From Deltaproteobacteria bacterium (lineage in GTDB: Bacteria > Desulfobacterota > Desulfarculia > Adiutricales > Adiutricaceae), in contig JAITJB010000187.1 of the NCBI GenBank assembly GCA_031279155.1, positions 1 through 7,677 of the forward strand: a stretch of 7,677 nucleotides of DNA, given 5' to 3'. Shown here piece after piece: positions 6,121-7,677 of this stretch. Below the pieces are notes generated by a model, which saw only the letters and a list, made by a program, of their open reading frames with translations, was not told the DNA's origin and did no database searches. Position 1 is the first letter of the stretch. The number at the start of each line of letters is the position of its first letter. The position numbers were made by a program, and so were the translations under genes.

Positions 6121-6236
6121 GGATATGGCCAATAGCATGGGGCCAATAAGATGAGGCCAGGGGCTAGGGAGTCAGGGAGCCAGGAAGACAATAGCCAGGG
6201 GCCAGGTATTAAGGGAGTTTGGGAGACAAGGGCCTA
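6121..6236. repeat. G-rich degenerate repeat tract
   Basis: This non-coding stretch is built from decayed repeats. GGCCAATA occurs at 6127 and 6141. AGCCAGG or GGCCAGG occurs at 6178, 6193 and 6200. GGGAGTCAGGGAG (6167-6179) recurs as GGGAGTTTGGGAG (6213-6225). The plus strand has eight runs of three or more G between 6139 and 6232, so it could form G-quadruplexes, although the loops are not all short. No open frame or transcription signal is evident. Its origin is unknown. Confidence 0.5.
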
Positions 6237-6244
6237 TCTCTAAC

Positions 6245-6407
6245 AACGACGGAAGGGAGGTGACGCGATTTCGAAGGAAAATCGCGCCGCCTCCGTCATG
6301 AGCTTGTCGGTATCTACCCTCCCGGCTAATTTAGCTTTGTGGGGAGGTAGGGCGACCAGGTCCGGATATTACCCGGGCCGCCCGTTCATGAAGAATCAAC
6401 CGTCGTT
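6245..6407. other. Cluster of stable hairpins directly after the flagellin stop (candidate structured RNA or REP-like element)
   Basis: Three strong stems lie side by side. Hairpin A (6248-6297) pairs GACGGA-(A)-GG with CCTCCGTC and has an inner CGCGATTT/AAATCGCG stem with a 7-nt loop. Hairpin B (6314-6350) pairs CTACC-(C)-TCCC with GGGA-GGTAG and encloses the palindrome GCTAATTTAGC. Hairpin C (6350-6383) pairs GGGC with GCCC and GGTCCGG with CCGGGCC, with a 5-nt bulge. An 8-bp closing pair, AACGACGG (6245-6252) with CCGTCGTT (6400-6407), could enclose all of it but competes with the base of hairpin A. No U-run follows on either strand, so a simple intrinsic terminator for flagellin is not supported. 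The strand of any transcript is unknown; read-through from flagellin would make it a 3' UTR. Confidence 0.5.
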
Positions 6408-7677
6408 TTAACCGTTTAAGAGGGACAAAGCCATCTGCGGTAGGGAGTTAGCCTGGCTCAACATTGAGACCGCAGCTTGAGCCAGGACCTGGTTTCGGAC
6501 AAACTCCGTCATCTCGGTGGCTACGTCCACATCAGAGATCCGGCTTTCAGAGGCCTGGAGGGACTCTATTTGGATCTCGAGGTTGGTTATAGTATTCTCC
6601 AAGCGATTTTGGAGGGCGCCGATATCGGCTCGAACCTTGTCTTTGCGTTCCATGGCCCCGTTTAAGGCCTCTAAGGCTTCCTGGGCTGAGGACTGCGTCC
6701 TAACTTCGGCTCCGGCCCAATTGCCGTCAGCCGCGTTTTGGATTTCCACAAAGCTGTGGCGATCCAGGCCGTTGATGATACCGTAGTCCATACCAGGCGT
6801 GGTTATCTCGTTTTGGCCATTGGACAGAGCGGCGATCCACAGATCCCTTTGGTTACCAACGTCGCGACCGTGTATGGTCAGGTTCCAGACTTCATTGCCG
6901 TAGCCGGCTTTGGTTTGGATGGGCTTAAGTGTACCCCAATTCTCACCGCCTAAGCTAAAGGATGTGCCTTCATCGCTGCGTTTTCCGGTAGCTAGGTTTT
7001 CAAAGCTGATGGCGTCTATGGCCGCCTGAGACTGTATAGAGCCATTTCCGACGTCGCAGGCAAGTAAGTTGTTGAAGTCCCCGCCTTCCTTGTTAAAGAC
7101 GTAGACCATTTCGGCGCTGGCCCCGTCGACATTAACTACTTCATACATGGCCCAGAATTGACTGTTGGCATTGTTGTTGATAGCAGAAGCTAAGGCCCAG
7201 GCTCCGAAGTTCGACCGGCCAGTATTGGAGTCGATTAACGACGTTCCCGCCGAGGCGACCACGGTTGAGTATTTGGTGCTATCAACCATACCTGTGATCT
7301 CAACCGTCTGCTGAGGCGAAGCATCAAAGGTGGCAATGGTTTTGGTAAGATCGGGTACCATGCTCTCAACGATGGGGAGGGTTGGTAACTGAGCTGCGGC
7401 CTTTTCGACTCGGCCATCGTAAGTGCTGGTATTGTCCGCTTGGTCGAGAGAAAGTTCATGGGAGATAGATTCGGCTAATCTTGCGGCTATAAAAGAGATT
7501 GGTTCCCCAGTGCCCATAGCGTTAAATGGGTTAGAAGTGTCACCATTGTTACTTAAAGTAATGGTAGCAGATCCGTAGGTGGCCGTAACGTCGAAGGCTG
7601 TGGCTGTGATGGTGGTGGTGACCGTAGTGTTTAGGTCATCCGCGTGTAGATACGGGGGCACAAACTTGGACCCAACG
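6408..7677 (-). CDS. Flagellin, C-terminal part (N-terminus beyond the window edge)
   Basis: This is the structural subunit of the flagellar filament, exported by the flagellar type III system. About 422 codons are visible and the frame is open to the window edge, so the GTG near 7661 is an internal Val codon, not a start. The conserved C-terminal D1/D0 region fills roughly the last 110 residues: NAADGNWAGAEVRTQ, an NRLENTITNLEIQIESLQA helix, SRISDVDVATEMTEFVRNQ, and the terminal QAAVSMLSQANSLPQMALSL followed by LNG. Everything upstream is the variable, surface-exposed D2/D3 insertion, rich in Thr, Ser, Asn and Ala and unusually large. Together with the terminal sequence this resembles Desulfovibrio and Lawsonia flagellins. 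The N-terminal D0/D1 region must lie to the right of the window. A cluster of hairpins follows the stop codon. Confidence 0.93.
   Translation of the reverse strand, partial: VGSKFVPPYLHADDLNTTVTTTITATAFDVTATYGSATITLSNNGDTSNPFNAMGTGEPISFIAARLAESISHELSLDQADNTSTYDGRVEKAAAQLPTLPIVESMVPDLTKTIATFDASPQQTVEITGMVDSTKYSTVVASAGTSLIDSNTGRSNFGAWALASAINNNANSQFWAMYEVVNVDGASAEMVYVFNKEGGDFNNLLACDVGNGSIQSQAAIDAISFENLATGKRSDEGTSFSLGGENWGTLKPIQTKAGYGNEVWNLTIHGRDVGNQRDLWIAALSNGQNEITTPGMDYGIINGLDRHSFVEIQNAADGNWAGAEVRTQSSAQEALEALNGAMERKDKVRADIGALQNRLENTITNLEIQIESLQASESRISDVDVATEMTEFVRNQVLAQAAVSMLSQANSLPQMALSLLNG

Noticed and set aside
6245..6407. Intrinsic terminator for flagellin
   Set aside because: The hairpins are stable, but none is followed by a U-run on the minus strand.
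6235..6420. Integron attC-like site, because inverted AACGACGG/CCGTCGTT arms sit near AAC and GTT sequences
   Set aside because: The RYYYAAC and GTTRRRY core sites are not matched (CTCTAAC and GTTTTAA fail), and there is no cassette-like gene or integrase nearby.
6477..6953. Several plus-strand open frames within flagellin
   Set aside because: All are antisense to the conserved flagellin C-terminal domain and have no supporting start signals.
7659..7661. GTG near 7661 as the flagellin start codon
   Set aside because: The frame stays open to the window edge and the conserved flagellin N-terminal domain is absent, so the GTG is an internal Val codon of a longer protein.

Overview
The window looks like a chromosomal segment of a flagellated, B12-using Gram-negative bacterium. 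It is probably from the Desulfobacterota (deltaproteobacterial) group. Supporting features are the C-terminal flagellin domain, which resembles the large flagellins of Desulfovibrio and Lawsonia, a TonB/ExbB/ExbD energy-transducing operon (hence an outer membrane), and an adenosylcobalamin-dependent class II ribonucleotide reductase. The taxonomic placement is inferred from remembered family sequence, not from a search.

Layout from left to right. Positions 1-240 are a regulatory leader with an NrdR-box-like operator. Next is nrdJ (241-2598, plus strand), complete. A short convergent spacer holds a 31-bp tandem duplication. The minus-strand operon exbB-exbD-tonB (4759 down to 2704) is tightly packed, with an 8-nt gap and then a 4-nt ATGA overlap. 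Upstream of exbB lies a clear cobalamin riboswitch (5090-4925, minus strand) with a GC-rich candidate expression platform between it and the exbB start. Further right is a minus-strand lipoprotein gene of unknown function (6061-5405), whose mature part is strikingly AT-rich. Its promoter carries a perfect 8-5-8 inverted repeat. Positions 6110-6407 contain no convincing gene. They hold a G-rich degenerate repeat tract followed by a cluster of stable hairpins, just downstream of the flagellin stop. The window ends inside a flagellin gene (minus strand, N-terminus missing).

How the parts fit together. The riboswitch should lower expression of the TonB system when intracellular adenosylcobalamin is sufficient. 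The convergent neighbour nrdJ consumes that cofactor to make deoxyribonucleotides. The two units therefore form a plausible supply-and-demand pair for B12, although no TonB-dependent receptor or BtuCDF gene lies in the window. The least explained parts are the structured region at 6245-6407 and the composition break inside the lipoprotein gene.
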